Assembly: GCF_016545825.1 (NCBI RefSeq)
Contig: NC_052618.1
Span: 43,718,196-43,782,195, forward strand
Source of the DNA: Eucalyptus grandis
Taxonomy: Eukaryota; Streptophyta; Magnoliopsida; Myrtales; Myrtaceae
Direction: 5' to 3'
Length of the DNA stretch: 64,000 bases
The position numbers and the translations under genes are program-made. Every line of letters begins with the position of its first letter. The stretch's first letter is position 1. The notes beneath the pieces are model-generated. The model had not been told where the DNA came from. It worked only from the letters and a program-made list of their open reading frames with translations, and did no database searches. Below are positions 10,506 to 21,800 of the stretch, piece by piece.

Positions 10506-12836
10506 ATGGAACAGACTCAGAGCTGAGAGAAAAGAGCATTGGAAGAAGAAGAAAATGAAGAAGCGAAGACGAAGAAGACGATGACGATGCCATGGGAACA
10601 GCACTCAGAGAGGGAGAAGAGCGCCACCAAAGAAGCCATGTGCCTCCTTGCAAAGGTTGGATTGCCTTCTTAAAGTCGGACCCTTTAAGCGTTGCTGGAT
10701 GAGACGCTAATGATTGATTCAACATAATGTTTTTTGAGTGCGTGTATGGTTCGTTTATGCTTAGAGTGAAGAATTGGGACTCCTTTGAGTAGTTGTGATT
10801 GCGTTGATTGGCGATATCCTGATCATAGACTGGTTCATGTGGAACTAGTTTGAAATAGCTAAATGATGTGGGTCTTCCATTCGTATATAGGATTGTGAAA
10901 TTTCATCGTCCTTAGCTCTGTAATGAATGTTTTCGCAGTATTGTGGGACATTTGCTGCTAGGGAGAGTAGTAACTTGGAGGTGGTTAACTGCTAAGTGAA
11001 GGAAAGTATGTCCTGAGGAATTGGACCAGGACGGTGCCGATGACGCCAAGTGCGGGCATTCAACCAATGAGTCTTGGAATGAGGATGGTACTCTTCTGCT
11101 GTTCAAAACCCAATTACTTCATAGATATCCGCAAAACGGTAGTCCAACTGCATGCAACTTTAATATTCAACTGAAAGCAGGAAAGCTTTCAGAAGATGTA
11201 TCTTCCCAAGCAAAGGAACACATGCGCGTGAATCAATCTCTAGCTATTTCATTAGTTAAGTTGACAGGGAGTGGTTTGCTTCTCTTTACATTCCCCCTCA
11301 AGGATTCAGCCGACACCATTCAAATGGTGTCTCATATTATCGATTCCCTGGGATCTGGAAATTTAAGTTCCCCACAGTGAGTTATTCTTTTTCTTACCTG
11401 ACATTAGACAATACAATCGCTTCCTAATAGATTTCATGCATTTCCTACCCTGGCTTATTACTGATGCACAAGCTTTCTTGCACCGCATGTGACAGAAAAT
11501 TTTTGCATTGATGGATGAGTAATCTAAATTAAAAGTTAAAGGAAAGAAAAAACAGATGCGCAACTAAGCCACAAGGAGGCATATCTGTTTTACTTGATCA
11601 GCTTAAAATTCTACTCTGCCCTCTACAGTATAATGGGATTGCTGTATAGTATGCTTTTGATTTTTACTAGTATGCTTTTGATTTTTACTTTCAATATTTT
11701 GGTAACTTTTATCTAATAAATGCCCATAATCACTGGACATCTATACATGTTAACAATTAAAGTCAATTAAATTATTATTTTTATGATTAAAGGCCATCTA
11801 ATAGCCCATCAGCCCCCCCCTGCGAAATGTCTTACAGCGTCTTCTGTGCCTTGAAACCACTTATTTCCAGATTCACCTGGTGTTTGAGTGGCCGCTAGTA
11901 CCTACCAGCCCAATCAGAAAAACTTGAGACATTTGAATGTTAGTTTACCTCATCATCCCACTCCAGTACACTAATCATTTGATTGCAAATTGTTGTACTC
12001 CGATCATACCAAGGATATAAAAGATCGGGCAAAAACAAGGAATATATGTAATTAGGTACATTGCAACATACTTCTACAAATCCATCACCAAAGTTCATAT
12101 TACTTCCCAAATTATAATTATGAGCTATATGGCGATTGAGGGTCTGAGAATTGAATTGAGTAATAATATAAATCTTGTTAAGCCTACTGTTGATGCAGTT
12201 ACTCATGGAGACATCTATTAGCCTGTAGCATCCGCCAATCAGCACCTGAACCAAGGAAAAAGAGTTGTGGCATTGTGAATGGGAATGAGGTAGATTACAC
12301 CATTAACAGCAAACGTGATCTCAGTCGACTCCCAGCTCCACCACCTAATATTATTTGCATGCATTGCAAATAATGCAAATGTGCATTCTGCTGGCGTTGA
12401 AGGATGATGTTGAAAGCATTTTTCTTGAAGATATCTTTGCCGACCCTTTATCTCCAAAAATGGGGGAAAAAAAAGAGAGAGAAAAAAAAAATTCAACTGA
12501 GATGTCTCGGGACCGGAATATTATGCTGATGGGTAGGTTTTTAGTAGATCTTTGGCTGCGGAATATGCTCCTTGAATTTTCTCCATTCTGGGAATTGTAT
12601 AGTAGTTGTAGACTAACTTTTTTGGGGAAAAACTTTGTTCTTTGCTAGCATTTGATTTAACCGACCACTGTTTTGCAAATTGCGAGTCGGTTTTTCTGGT
12701 GCAGTTGGCACCATCGAATTTTTCCCATCTGAGTTCATATGCCAGTTGAATGAGCCACACCTAAGGACTGTTGTTCAAAAAGCTTGTTCTCTAGTTTATA
12801 AAGGATAACCCGAGCAGACTCGCCCAACTGATAAAG
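10506..12836 (+). pseudogene. THUMP-domain gene fragment, copy 2
   Basis: A deletion fuses the middle of exon 1 (PWEQHS) directly to exon 2 (EREKSATKEAMCLL), removing about 60 coding codons-worth of DNA plus intron 1. The fused frame stays open to a stop at 10,678. Exon 3 (10,939-11,376) is open from 11,021 to its end: 'SLVKLTGSGLLLFTFP' region, then VSHIIDSLGSGNLSSPQ, closing at a GTGAGT donor. Exon 4 is 12,705-12,836. The intron between them carries a foreign insert with an AGPase fragment (about 11,820-12,352). The C-terminal half of the gene is absent. Copy 7 (63,365) has the same exon 1-2 fusion. Confidence 0.8.
11820..12352 (-). pseudogene. Captured ADP-glucose pyrophosphorylase large-subunit fragment
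   Basis: The - strand encodes parts of plastid glucose-1-phosphate adenylyltransferase, the first committed step of starch synthesis. Near 12,345 it reads ILGGGAGSRL, the N-terminal glycine-rich nucleotide-binding motif. From about 12,244 it reads [18 protein letters not shown], then [18 protein letters not shown] and NFGDGFVE, ending near a GTATGT donor at about 12,055. After a roughly 150-bp intron, an acceptor (GGTAG at about 11,900) opens the next exon: [26 protein letters not shown] in pieces to about 11,823. Conserved residues such as GGGAG and YRLID are kept. Introns are retained, so this is DNA-level capture, not retroposition. THUMP copies 1, 3, 4 and 6 lack the insert. Confidence 0.85.
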
Positions 12837-13620
12837 GTACCGTATTGTAAGATGATCAAGTTATCTACTGATATCTTCAGGCGCTTCCCTCTTCTGTCAT
12901 TTTCTTTTTGTGTGGCACTTTGGGGATTGTATTTCCTAATGTGTTCAACAGTTGCTTCTTACCCTGTTGCACGAAGTCTTTCCTCTCCTTTTGATTGAAT
13001 CAGAGCTGTTACAATCTTGTTATGCATCCTCACAAATTGGTCCATCTTGTGACTCTGTATGCTCAAAAGTGGCATGGCTCACAATTAGTGAATCGGCTTT
13101 AAACACCGTAAAGAGAATTCGACAGTGCCTTCAAAGAGAGACTAGCACGAAATTGCATAAGAACTCCAGTAATGCGCCTCACATTGATGAGATGCATGTG
13201 TATATACGATCTTTTATTGAAAGAAAGAATTCAATGTGGTTGTTTGGATGCTGCTGAGGAATCGAAAGAAGACAAGACAAATTCGAATGTCCAATGAGAT
13301 TCATTGACATTGCTTTCCTGGCCCGTTGTTTCTCAGCAGCTGCGGATGGATCGAAAACTCAGATAAATGCCTTGAAAGAGAGTAAAGTGACATCAGTTCG
13401 AAAGAAGATAATCGCCTGCAAAGAATGCGGCAATGGCGACAGCTAAAAGTGAAGGCCTGAGAAATGGAGCTTGATGCAATGCGTACAAACAGATCAACTT
13501 GAATTGCAGGACTCTTGAAAGGTTGAAGAGAGAAAGAGAGAGAACAAGAAGAAGAAAATCACGAAGGAGGAGGTCTTTTTTATGGTGAGTCACCCAAAAC
13601 AACATTTTTATTAAAAGGTT
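12837..13620 (+). repeat. Block W, copy 2
   Basis: Follows THUMP exon 4 as in copy 1. It keeps TLLHEVFPLLLIESELLQ and the second part near 13,200-13,400, with frameshifts and stops. It ends at about 13,615, where the CHLM-adjacent sequence starts (GTGAGTCACCCAAAACAAC) but then jumps to spacer sequence. Confidence 0.5.
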
Positions 13621-14340
13621 TACCTAAGTCAAATTGGCTGTGATTGTCTTTGGCTGGGGTTCATATCTAGGATCGGAGCCTCGGCCATTTGCTGGGGCAA
13701 TAATGAAATAAACAGACAAAAAGATTAGAAACATAAATCAAATTCCTAGTCATTTAAAAAGTGACATCATTATTCATTTTGGAATCGTCCGTGCTGTGTT
13801 TTCATGTGTCGAAAACATTGTGTGATTATTTTATTGTCTATGGTACTAAATTCGGATCTCAATATAGGTGACAAAACAATCATTCATGAATCAAATCAAT
13901 TTTGACCTTAAAATTGCTTTGGTTATCACGCGACATCAAAGCGAGCATAAAATGGCCAAATACTTGCCCAAAAATAAGTATATCCGTTGGCTCACAGACA
14001 AGTAATGGCCTCCCAGCACAATCTTTGGCCCTTTAGACATGCTGTACATCAATTTGGTTTTCAATCTACAAAGCGAACTCTGTTAAGTTGTCTTTTGACA
14101 ACAAGTGTCACATCGAAAGTTGAGGTACATAATGCATGAACAATCAAGACGGCCTCGTTTTTTAAGATATTTTAAAGTCAAATTGCGGCTTCATTTCAAG
14201 TTTGCCTCGTATATCAAGGGATTTGGGGATGAAGAATTGAAATTGGGACTTGAGTTTCCACGTGTAAAAACCTGAAAGTCACCAAATAAGCATATCGCTT
14301 CATCTAATATCACTATGGATAATGATTCTTCTATCTCATG
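13621..14340. other. Spacer inserted between THUMP and CHLM in unit 2
   Basis: This matches the spacer of unit 4 (29,980-30,600), not the normal THUMP-CHLM junction. At about 14,341 the sequence returns to block W (GAGCCAAGAAGCGATGCAAT) and then CHLM. The order shows a rearrangement, probably unequal crossing-over or a partial tandem duplication. No gene is seen. Confidence 0.6.
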
Positions 14341-14536
14341 CAAGAAATCGAGCCAAGAAGCGATGCAATGCGTCCAAAAAAAATCAGTGCGAATTGCCGG
14401 GCTCCGAAGAGAGAGAGAAGAAGAAGAGAATCTCGAAGAATGAGCTCTTTCTTATAGTGTGATTAGCGAGTCACTCAGAACAACATCATTTTTACAAGGT
14501 ATTTTTTACAACATTTTCAAGAAGAATGAGGTCTTT

Positions 14537-14908
14537 GACATCATCTGTCTCGCCGTATATCTTCTCCCATCTCCGGAACCCTGAGTTGTTGAAGCACTCC
14601 CTAACCACCTTCTTGTCCCCACTGCCCACCTCCTCCGCCTGGAGCTGCAGCCTCTCCTCTCTGGATCCGTCAGTGTGAGCACAGCAGCCAATGCAGCTAC
14701 TGAGCTGCCACCAATGACGGCGATGGTCGTGCCATCCATGGACGCCATGTTGGCCGCCAGTGGAGAGGGGCAGAATCGCATACTGGGTAAATGTTCTCGA
14801 CCTTGGTGTTGCCTTTGTGATCTGGATTGGACTACGGTTCAGCGCAGTTTTTGCGTTGTTTGCATAGTGGAAGCAAATGGGGAATGTTAAAGACCCTGAG
14901 CAAGCCAT
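14537..14908 (-). pseudogene. CHLM: CHLM exon-1 fragment, copy 2
   Basis: Starts MACSGSLTFPICF, followed by a transit-type region. A frameshift falls near the Pro/Ala-rich segment, and a second one in the DPERR region returns to the original frame. The remaining frames give MASMDGTTIAVIGGSSVAAL and then QAEEVGSGDKKVV with IYGETDDV. Homology stops at the same GETDDV point as the other copies. The N-terminal start and the EEVGxGDK signature make the family clear. The methyltransferase domain is absent. Confidence 0.8.
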
Positions 14909-15971
14909 TCTAATTATCTGCACCTGCCGACACTCCGGTGATTAAGCCTGGTTTGCAAGGTTCTCGACTAGGACCTAAAATGGGTGTGAATTAACGAGAG
15001 AGAGAGAGAGAGAGAGAGACAGCGCTTAATTCGCTTAAATAACATAAGAAACCCTTGAGGAAAACATAATTAAAGAGCAAGTAGAGAAGACTCTTACGGC
15101 AAAGCATTGACAATTCTTGAACTAGCCTATACAGAACAAAGGCTACACTTTGAGCCATAGGGGCGGTACAGTAGTATGACCAGCGATGGTCAAAGAAATA
15201 GAAGACCCAGAAAGACATCAAGAACACTGAAAAACCCAGTTATCAGATTTTGGAGATGAGCACGATTCTGGAAGCGCCAACTTCAATGGAAACTGCAGAA
15301 TTAGCATAATGAAGAGGTCACGAGAGCAAGTAGGAAGCGGTCGAGTGGGACTTGGAACTCAGGGTCTGCCTCTCAAACCCGCAGAGAAAATTATCTTCCT
15401 GCGGCCTCTCTCATGGTCTCGTTTCCTCCGACGAGAGATATCCAACGAACAGCAGTGGAGACCGATGTTATGGTCGAGATGAAGAGGATAGGGCGACGGC
15501 GTGGCCGAGTCATTGGACAAGAGATGTTGACGTGGCCGAATCACCTTCTTCGGCGTTCATACTTTTTCTTTTTTTCTTTTTTTTCTTTTTTGACTTTTTG
15601 GCGAGGGAATTGTTTTCTTTTCTTTTTTTCTTTTTTTGGACAGTAAAAAAATAAAGTTCCTTTTTTTTTTCCCGGGAAGATCATAATTCAGAAGGACAAG
15701 AAAATAAAAAAGGAAAAAAGAGAAAAAAATGATCCCATACCATATGTGTATAATGCATTACATATTACTGCAACCAACCAAAGGTACAAATATATGCAAA
15801 CTTAACCTCACAAATGAAGAGCAAGATAAAGATGATCATAGTTATTCCTCCATAACGTAAACTCATGAGAGACAGACAGCAAGCGGGCTTAAAACAAAGA
15901 ACAAGAACGAAGTGCTGGGATGACTGGTTGAAAAAGTACTACAATTATAACACGAAGTGCATATTGCCAAC
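14909..15971. other. Spacer between CHLM and M, unit 2
   Basis: Contains a GA run (about 14,995-15,020). A 78-codon - strand ORF at 14,991-15,227 (FYFFDHRWSYYCTAPMAQSV) has no recognised family and no second copy in the window. A segment with T-rich tracts (15,560-15,670) follows. The stretch 15,655-15,900 matches 23,380-23,640 in unit 3 but is replaced by different sequence in units 1, 5 and 7, which gives two subtypes of spacer. Confidence 0.5.
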
Positions 15972-16540
15972 TCAGCGTGGCAGAAGCAGTGGCGCTCTTC
16001 CTCTCCATAGTCGACGGACGAACAAGGTGAGGAATTCTAGAATTTTTTGCTTTACCAGATGTATGAGTTTTTGAACGAGATTGTACAAGTAAGCTGTAGA
16101 TAGCAGTATCAACAACGGCAAATAGAGGAGTAAGAAGGAGAGGCCTGGGAACAACAATGACGTAGGCAAAGCAATAGAGAGGATAAAGGAAAGGATCATG
16201 AGGAAGTGAAATATGCAGATACCGCGAGGAGTGTTAAAGGCTTGTAAATGAGCGACAAATGGAAGGGACAAGAAGCAATAGAGCAGGAGAGCAGAGATGG
16301 AGAAGAACATGGTGATGGGATGGCTTTCAAATGGAGAATGGCGGTTTCCTTGGTACTTCATAGTAATGAAGCTGAGTAGAGCTGGAATGATGAAGATAAG
16401 TATGGCATCTGTGTTCCTCCATTGATCTTGACCAAGGATAGGCATTTTTGAATTTGTACAAATGTGGAGAAAGAGGAAGAGGATGAGGAGCAACAGCAGA
16501 GCGAATGTTGAGATAGAGCAAGAGATCGAGGTGCAATCAA
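15972..16540 (-). pseudogene. Membrane protein M, copy 2 (one frameshift)
   Basis: The start (MIAPRSLALSQHS, from 16,540) is in one frame. From about 16,493 the rest is in another frame, running 173 codons: LLILFLFLHICTN, then GQDQWRNTDAILIFIIPA, MKYQGNRHSPFESHPITMFF, and four further hydrophobic segments, to LPR. Apart from the early frameshift it is full length against the 201-aa intact copy. Family unknown. Confidence 0.7.
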
Positions 16541-16599
16541 TTTATAACGAGTCTGTCTTACATGGATTGATTATGTACGCACCTGATTCACAAAAGAAA

Positions 16600-16994
16600 A
16601 TATACGCAGGGTTTGGTTATTTGGGGCTCTTTTGTTTTGACTTGGGGCTCTTTTATTTTGTGTGTGCAGTTCTTTGGTGACTCGGGGCTCTTTTGTTTTG
16701 ACTTGAGGCTCTTGGGGCTCTTTTGTTTTGACTTGGGGCTCCTTTGTTTTGTGCATTTCTTTGGTGACTTGGGGCTCTTTTGTTTTGACTTGGGGCTCTT
16801 CTGTTTTGTGCATTTCTTTGGTGACTTGGGGCTCTTTTGTTTTGACTTGGGGCCCTTTTGTTTTGTGCATTTATTTGGTGGCTTGGGGCTCTTTTGTTTT
16901 GACTTGGGGCTCTTTTGTTTTGTGTGTGCACCCGCTGTCCTTGTGAAGTTCTTCGGTGACCTGATGTCCCAATAGTGCATCAATATACGCAGGG
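16600..16994. repeat. Minisatellite at M copy 2, flanked by a 12-bp direct repeat
   Basis: Between about 16,617 and 16,926 lies an array of TTGGGGCTCTTTTGTTTTG units. They alternate with a longer form that adds TGCATTTCTTTGGTGAC, giving composite periods of about 23 and 57 bp and roughly eleven core copies. The array is bounded by ATATACGCAGGG at 16,600-16,611 and again at 16,983-16,994. Long open frames on both strands here are a product of the repeat. Confidence 0.9.
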
Positions 16995-17837
16995 ACATCA
17001 ATATTGTAAGCCCAGGAGTCACATTCACACTTTTTAGGAGATTTTCTTTCGAAAACATGTGAGTTCAATGTATCGCAATTCTCAAATCATGGGACCCATC
17101 AAAATTATGGGTTCACACTCATTTGACTCGTATGTACCAGAATAATTTAAGATCATAAACATAAAAGGTAGTAAGAAAAATCTTTTTTTGTTGATTTTGG
17201 AAATGGGTTGAAGAGAAAAGATATTCAAAAGTTTGGGCAATAGTATAATAATGAAAAATTATGAATCGTATCGAACAACCAATTAACTTTGTTATAGAAA
17301 GTTGATGGACTAAATTGAACAAATTGAAAGCCTAAGAGTTAGATTGAACATATAGGAATAGTTCAATGATTGCATTTAACAAATCAAAAATTCAAGTACG
17401 TCATTCGTATCAAGCCAAATTTTGAGAACTGTCAAATTGTTACTGTCATTTTCTCTTCTTTAAAAAAAAAAAAAAAGAATAATCAAACACTCCTGCAATA
17501 GGAGTGTCGGCGTAATCACATTCTACATGTAGAAAGATAGAAACTGAAAATTAGGCATCTTTCGTGGAAGGTTTTTCCCCCTTTTGGTTTGTATATTTCG
17601 TGGGAGTTGAGTTGCTGGATGCTACTTGCTATTAATGCATATAAAAAATTTCAGTGAAAAGTTTATCGCTTGCTAAAGTCATCTTTTTGTCTTGACCGAA
17701 AAAGAAAACAAGTCATCCTTTTGGTCAAGTTTCAGCTCCTTCCTGGTATCTTCTATGAAAGTGTTGTCTGAAGACTAAATAATTAAATTAGAAATCCGGT
17801 GCTTTTATAAAAGAATTACTCATAAATCATCTTTTCT
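16995..17837. other. Spacer with right half of element E (unit 3)
   Basis: Module B remnants (16,995-17,150) join directly to the right half of element E (about 17,150-17,475, ending near TTTCTCTTCTTTAAAA). The left inverted repeat is missing. The THUMP 5' flank follows (GAGTTGAGTTGCTGGATG at about 17,600). No gene is seen. Confidence 0.5.
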
Positions 17838-18291
17838 TAAAAAGAAGGATGGAAAAATGTTCGGATGAGACAGTCAGGTCGTTTTTGGAAAACGAATCGG
17901 GCGGTCAGGTCGAACTTCAACTTGAAATGAAAATCCGCCGGAGTTTCAACGTTGTTGAGGGCAGAGACAGAGCTTGATTGCCTTCTTAAAGTTGAACCTT
18001 TTAAGCGTGACTGGACGAGATGCTAGTGATTAAGTACATAATGTGTTGAGTATGTTTCATTTATGCTTGGAACTTAAAGGTGAAGAACTGGGTCTCCTTT
18101 GAGTAAGTGAAATTGCATTGATTAGTGATACCTGATGAACTGGCTCATGTGGAAGCGATTTGACGTGGCTTGATGAAATGGGTCTTCCTTCTCCTATTTA
18201 GAATGCTGAAATTTCATCGTCCTTAGCATTGGAGCGAATGGTTTTGCTGTATTGTGGGACATCTGCTGCCAGGGAAATCCACCTAAATGCG
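17838..18291 (+). pseudogene. THUMP fragment 3a (5' flank, intron, first bases of exon 3)
   Basis: Here the THUMP 5' flank (CGGTCAGGTC words) joins directly to intron 1 and 2 sequence (TTGCCTTCTTAAAGTTGAAC). Exons 1 and 2 are therefore deleted. The fragment reaches the start of exon 3 (TATTGTGGGACATCTGCTGC) at about 18,253, where a foldback element begins. A second, fuller THUMP copy starts on the other side of that element. Confidence 0.65.
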
Positions 18292-18806
18292 AAACCAAAT
18301 AACCACACTGAAGTTACTCAATTTCTCCTACGATCTACCTTGAAATTCAGGCCATGCAGAATGAAGTATCTGACGTTCTAATGGATGGTTCTGTTAGCTT
18401 ATTGATTTACTAACAAATCGGTTTTCATTTACACCGTGCTAATATCCAAGCATCCGAGGTGAGCAGCTTTTCATTTACTTTCTGAATTCTTTCTGGGTTC
18501 TGGTGCTGCCAAAGTTATTGAATTTTGTCAGTTGTCTTGACCACATGATTGGCCCGTTCCGAGCTTATGTTGAGGAACAGGTATAATTTGCACGTCACTG
18601 TTTTCAGTGACGGGAAATTTCCTAGTTAAGAAGCTACCGCTAAAATAATAGCAAAACAGAGAACCCCTGCAGAAAATCAAAACTCTTCCTTCTTGTAATT
18701 TTTCTAAAATAACCCATAAGAATGTCTGATGCATCATTCTGCATGGCCTGAATTTTAAGGTAGATTGTAGGAGAAATTGAATAACTCTAGTGTGGTTATT
18801 TGGTTT
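18292..18806. mobile_element. Foldback element with about 80-bp inverted repeats and exon-like interior
   Basis: The left arm (18,292 to about 18,372) starts AAACCAAATAACCACACT and continues CTCCTACGATCTACCTTG. The right arm (about 18,727-18,806) is its near reverse complement (GTAGATTGTAGGAGAAATTG, ending GGTTATTTGGTTT). The interior has exon-like pieces: TTGTCAG followed by a frame LDHMIGPFRAYVEEQ and then GTATAA, and CATCCGAG followed by GTGAGC. These look like captured gene exons with splice sites. No transposase is present and no clear target duplication is seen. The source gene is not recognised. Confidence 0.7.
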
Positions 18807-18825
18807 TTCTTTTCATTTCTTTTCA

Positions 18826-21800
18826 TCGTCCCTCTTCCCTCCTTCGACGCTCACACTCTGGCTTCCTCATCACCTGCACCATCAGTGTACCGTCTCTCCT
18901 TCACTTCCTTAGTTGTCAATTCGATGATTTAAACTTGTGTTAGTGCTTTTTGTCTTTTTGCTCCTTTTCCTTTCATCAGAGAGGGAGAAGAGCTCCACCA
19001 AAGAAGCCATGTGCCTGCTTGAAAAGGTTTCCTTGCCTGCTTAAAGTTGAACCTGTTAAACGTTACTGAATGAGATGCTACATAATGTGTTTGGGTCAGT
19101 GTGTGGTTCATTTATGCTTGGAGCTTAAAAGTGAAGACTTGGGTCTCCTTTGAGCAAGTGTTATTGCTTTAATTAGTGATATCCTGATCATAGGCGGGTT
19201 CATGTGGAAGTAATTTGAAACAGCTCGATGAAATGGCTCTTCCTTTTTCTACTTAGGATAGTGAAATTTCATCGTCCTTACCAATTGTCGTGGATGCTTT
19301 TGCAGTATTGTGGGACATTTACTGCTTGGGAGAGTAATAACTTGGAGGTGGCTGTGGCCGATGCAAGGTTTACTGCTAAGAGAAGGAAAGTATGTCCTGA
19401 GGAATTGGATCAGGATGACGCCGATGTTGCCAAGTCTGGGCATTCAACCAATGAGTATCGAAATGAGGATGGTACCTCTTCTGGTCAAAACCCAATTACT
19501 ATAGCCCCATTTGGTTCGGTTTTGGGAATGTGCTTTGGGACTCTAAAGTCCCTTGGCCAAATGCAAACACGTTTGGTTTAATTTTTTTGGTGACTTTGGC
19601 AAGATGCAATTACATCTCCAGAGGACTCTAAAGGTGCATTTAGTTCAGCATTCCCAGGGGGCTTTCGGCCTTCAAAGCCCCTTGGGCAAATGCTAGACTA
19701 TTTGTCAACTATTTTGAAGTAGCTTTCAAGTGAAAGTCCTTTAGCCAAATGCAAACGCGTTTGGTTTGATTTTTTGGGTGACTTTGGCAAATGCAATTAC
19801 ATCTCCAGAGGACTCTAAGGGTGCATTTAGTTCAGCATTCCTAGGGGGCTTTCAGCCTTCAAAACCCCTTAGGCAAATCTTTGACCGTTTGTCAACCATT
19901 TTGAAGTAGCTTTCAAGTGAAAGTCCAATGCTAGTAGAAACTAGCTTTGAGTTTTCGCATTTGACCAAATGCTAAAACTTTTTTTTTTCCAAAACTATAA
20001 TCACCAATTCTTCAAATTTCTTATTTTGCCGTCGTTATTATTTTTTTAAATGCCAAAATAATACTAAAAAAATTAAATTTATATAAATGCTAAAAAAATT
20101 AAATATTTTTTTGGTCTTTTAAAAAATTATTTATATATTTTATTTTTTAGCATATATATTTTATTTTTTTGGCATTATTTTCAAATTTTATATTTAAAAA
20201 GTTGCATACATTATTTTTTTCAACTTTAAATAGATAAAAATTAAAAAATTTCGATGACGGGTTTGGTCTTTTTTTTTTTAAAATATATATATGTATTTGA
20301 TTTTTTAGCATTACTTTTAAATTTATATTTAAAAATTTACATACATTATTTTTTCAATTTTAACAAATTAAAATTAAAATTCCGACGAAGGATTTGGTCC
20401 TTTTTTAAAATTATATATATGTATTCGCTTTTTTTTTAGCATTATTGTCAAAATTTCTATTTAAAAAGTTACATATATTATTGTTTTTCAATTTTAAGCA
20501 AATAAAAATTAAAAAATTCCTATGAAGGGTTTGGTCTTTTAAAAAAAATTAAATATATATGTATTTGATTTTTTTAGTATTATTATCAAAATTTATATTT
20601 AAAAAGTTGCATACATTATTTTTTTCAATTTTAAACAAATGAAATTAGAAAAAAAAAACTAATATTAATCACCCAAATAGCTTTTCAAATATGTTTTCTA
20701 CCAAACAGCATTTATTTTAAAGTTGCTTCTCAAAGTCTAGTTTTTCAAACGGTCTTTACATTTGCCTAGAGTCATTTAGACTAAACTACTTTGCATTTTC
20801 CTAATGGACTTTTAAAATACTGAATCAAACACACCCTATGTACTTATATATCTCCAAAATGTAGTCTAACTGCCTCCAACTTTGCTATTCAACTGAAAGC
20901 AGGTAAGCTTTCAGAAGATGTATCAAACAAAAGAACACATGCGTGTGCGAATCAATTTCCAGCTCTTTCGTTAGTTAAGTTGACAGGGAATGGCTGGCTT
21001 CTCTTTACTTTCCCCCACGAGGATTCAGCTGACACCATTCAAATTGTGTCTCATATTATCGATTCCCTGGGATCTGGAAATTCAAGTTCCCCACAGGGAG
21101 TTCTTCCTTTTGTTCCCTGACAATAGACACTAAAATGGCTCCCTGATTGATTTCATGCATTTCCTACCCTGACTTGTTACTTTAGGATTGGGTAATGTTC
21201 TAGGAGTCACTACTGATGCATAAACCTTCTTGCACCGCATGGGACAGAAAATTTTGGCATTGATGAATGAGTACCCTAAATTAAAAATTGAAGGAAATAA
21301 AAAATAGATGTGCAACTAAGCCTCTATGACGCATCTGTTTTACTTTATCAGCTTAAATTCTACTTTGCCCTCTACAATATAATGGAATCGCTGCATGATA
21401 TGCTTTCGATAATTACTCACAATATTTTGGTGACTTTTTTCAAATAAATGCCCATAATCACTAGAATTATATATATGTTAACATATAAAGTTGGCTAAAA
21501 TATCAGTTTTATAAATTAAAGGCCTTTTAATAGGCCACAGCACACCCTACAATTGCAGTTTAGTATGCATTGCAAATAATGCAAAAGTGCGTTCTGGCTA
21601 GCATGGAAGGACGACGATGAAAACATTTTTCTTAAAAGGAGGCATCTTGGCTGACCCTTTTCTCCAAAAAAACAAATAAAAAAAGGGAAGGATTTTTGTA
21701 AAAATTTGGCTGTGGAATAAGCACCTAGAATTTTCTCCATTCTAGGAATTGTAGCTTGTAAACTAACTTCTAATTTACTCTTTGCTAGCATTTGATTTAA

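Noticed and set aside
14991..15227. Membrane-protein-like - strand ORF (FYFFDHRWSYYC)
   Set aside because: Single copy in the window, no recognised family, and overlapping a GA run at its end. Recorded only within the spacer.
16571..17058. Long overlapping ORFs with repeated KTKEPQVK or GLFCFDLGLFCF peptides
   Set aside because: Open frames on both strands come from the minisatellite period. They have no start context or homologue in the other units.
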